From the NCBI RefSeq assembly GCF_021462225.1, contig NC_061804.1, positions 12,158,740-12,222,739 of the forward strand: a DNA stretch of 64,000 nucleotides, written 5' to 3'. Shown piece by piece: positions 63,180 to 64,000 of the stretch (its first letter is position 1; each line of letters begins with the position of its first letter). The position numbers were made by a program, and so were the translations under genes. The notes under the pieces were generated by a model. That model was given only the letters and a program-made list of their open reading frames with translations. It had not been told where the DNA came from and ran no database searches. The DNA comes from Girardinichthys multiradiatus (Eukaryota; Chordata; Actinopteri; Cyprinodontiformes; Goodeidae).

Positions 63180-63880
63180 CCCTGCATCAGAACCCTGTAG
63201 AACCACCTCTGGCTGCAGGTCCAGTCTTGAGGGATTTGTCTCCACAAGCTTTCAACATCTACAGACAGACATTTTTACCCTTCTTTGCAAATCAGCTCCA
63301 GCTCAGTCAGACTGGATGGAGAACATCTGGGAACGTCAGTTTTCAGTTCTTCACACAGTTGGACTTTAACTAGGCCATTCTAACACCTGAATCTAAAACC
63401 TTTCCATTGTATCTCTGGCTGAATGTTCAGGGTGGTTGTCCTGCTGGAAGGTGAACCTCCACCCCAGTCTCAGGTCTTCGGCAGCCTCAAACTGGTTTTC
63501 TTCCAGGATTGTCCTGGAATTAACCAATTAACCCCATCCATCTTCTCATTAACTCTGACCAACACATGACGTCTGGCATGAAGGATAAAAAAAGGTTCAG
63601 TTTTGGTTTGACCTGATCAGAGCACCTTCTTCCATGTCTACTGTCTCCTACATGGCTTGTGGCATCTGCAAGCAGAACATCTTATGGCATTCTTCCATTT
63701 GCCATAAGAAGTTCCTGTGGACAGATTCCCCCACCGGAGCTGTGGATCTCTGCATCTCCTCCAAAGTTACCCTACGCCTCTTGGATGCTTCTCCTATTAA
63801 AGCTCTCCTTCCGAAGCCTGTCAGTTTAGGTGGACGTCCATGTCTTGATAGGTAAGTGGTGAGTAGACGTATGTTTTCAC
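63180..63880 (-). mobile_element. Tc1-like remnant upstream of elmod1
   Basis: Antisense phrases: GGACTTTAACTAGGCCATTC, TGCTGGAAGGTGAACCTCCACC (split here as TGCTGGAAGGT and GAACCTCCACC), CATGGCTTGTGGCATCTGC and GTCAGTTTAGGTGGACGTCC, then ATGTCTTGATAGG. The last matches the HTH region of the transposase. It lies 250 bp upstream of the presumed promoter. Confidence 0.7.
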
Positions 63881-64000
63881 TGATTACTGAGATGGGTGTA
63901 AATCATTTTTGATATGCCAACTAATGGCTGCTGCAAGATTCCAGATTAAGGTTAATGTAAAAATTCCTTCAGAATCTAACTGATATTAAGGATTTCAGAC

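Overview
This is a stretch of a ray-finned fish genome, most likely a percomorph and possibly a livebearer or killifish relative. The grounds are the repeats: Rex3-type (RTE), L2/Maui-type and R4-type LINEs, many Tc1/mariner remnants, Ty3/Gypsy long terminal repeats (LTRs) and tRNA-headed short repeats, together with one host gene whose introns follow GT-AG rules. There is no operon structure and no ribosome binding sites. The species guess is inference; the vertebrate and teleost calls are well supported.

Layout. Bases 1 to 49,400 hold no recognisable host gene. They form an intergenic landscape of dead mobile elements: a partial LTR (1-584), a complete solo LTR with a perfect 5-bp target duplication (5,635-6,590), a Rex3 fragment (6,885-8,034, minus), stacked Tc1 remnants (10.3-12.4 kb), further LTRs (14.1-15.8 kb and 24.3 kb), an almost complete Ty3/Gypsy element of the Tf1/sushi type (18,326-22,613), an R4-clade LINE remnant (27.9-29.0 kb, minus), a C-rich strand-asymmetric block (34.2-35.3 kb) and an L2 LINE (41.2-43.45 kb). 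Between these lie a candidate conserved regulatory block (about 29.9-30.3 kb), an unrecognised minus-strand open frame with an RFX-type X-box upstream (23.2-23.9 kb), and several perfect palindromes.

Bases 49,438 to about 62,950 are one host gene on the minus strand, ELMOD1, an ELMO-domain GTPase-activating protein for ARF-family GTPases. I could place eleven coding exons, including a 21-nt microexon. They add up to 334 codons plus a stop, with GT-AG borders and a continuous reading frame. A CpG-rich promoter zone with a non-coding first exon lies at about 62.79-62.95 kb. Most of its larger introns contain Tc1-like debris; one remnant (52.49-54.59 kb) is itself interrupted by a GC-rich insert of about 1 kb.

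The Ty3/Gypsy element is the most informative mobile element. It has two LTRs with a 5-bp target duplication, a gag frame with a CCHC knuckle, and a -1 frame pol joined at a G_GGA_AAA heptamer. An 11-nt self-priming match lies between the primer site and the predicted RNA 5' end. It also has one nonsense codon in pol and an internal deletion that removes the integrase catalytic core while keeping the frame open into the chromodomain-like tail. It is therefore expected to be non-autonomous.
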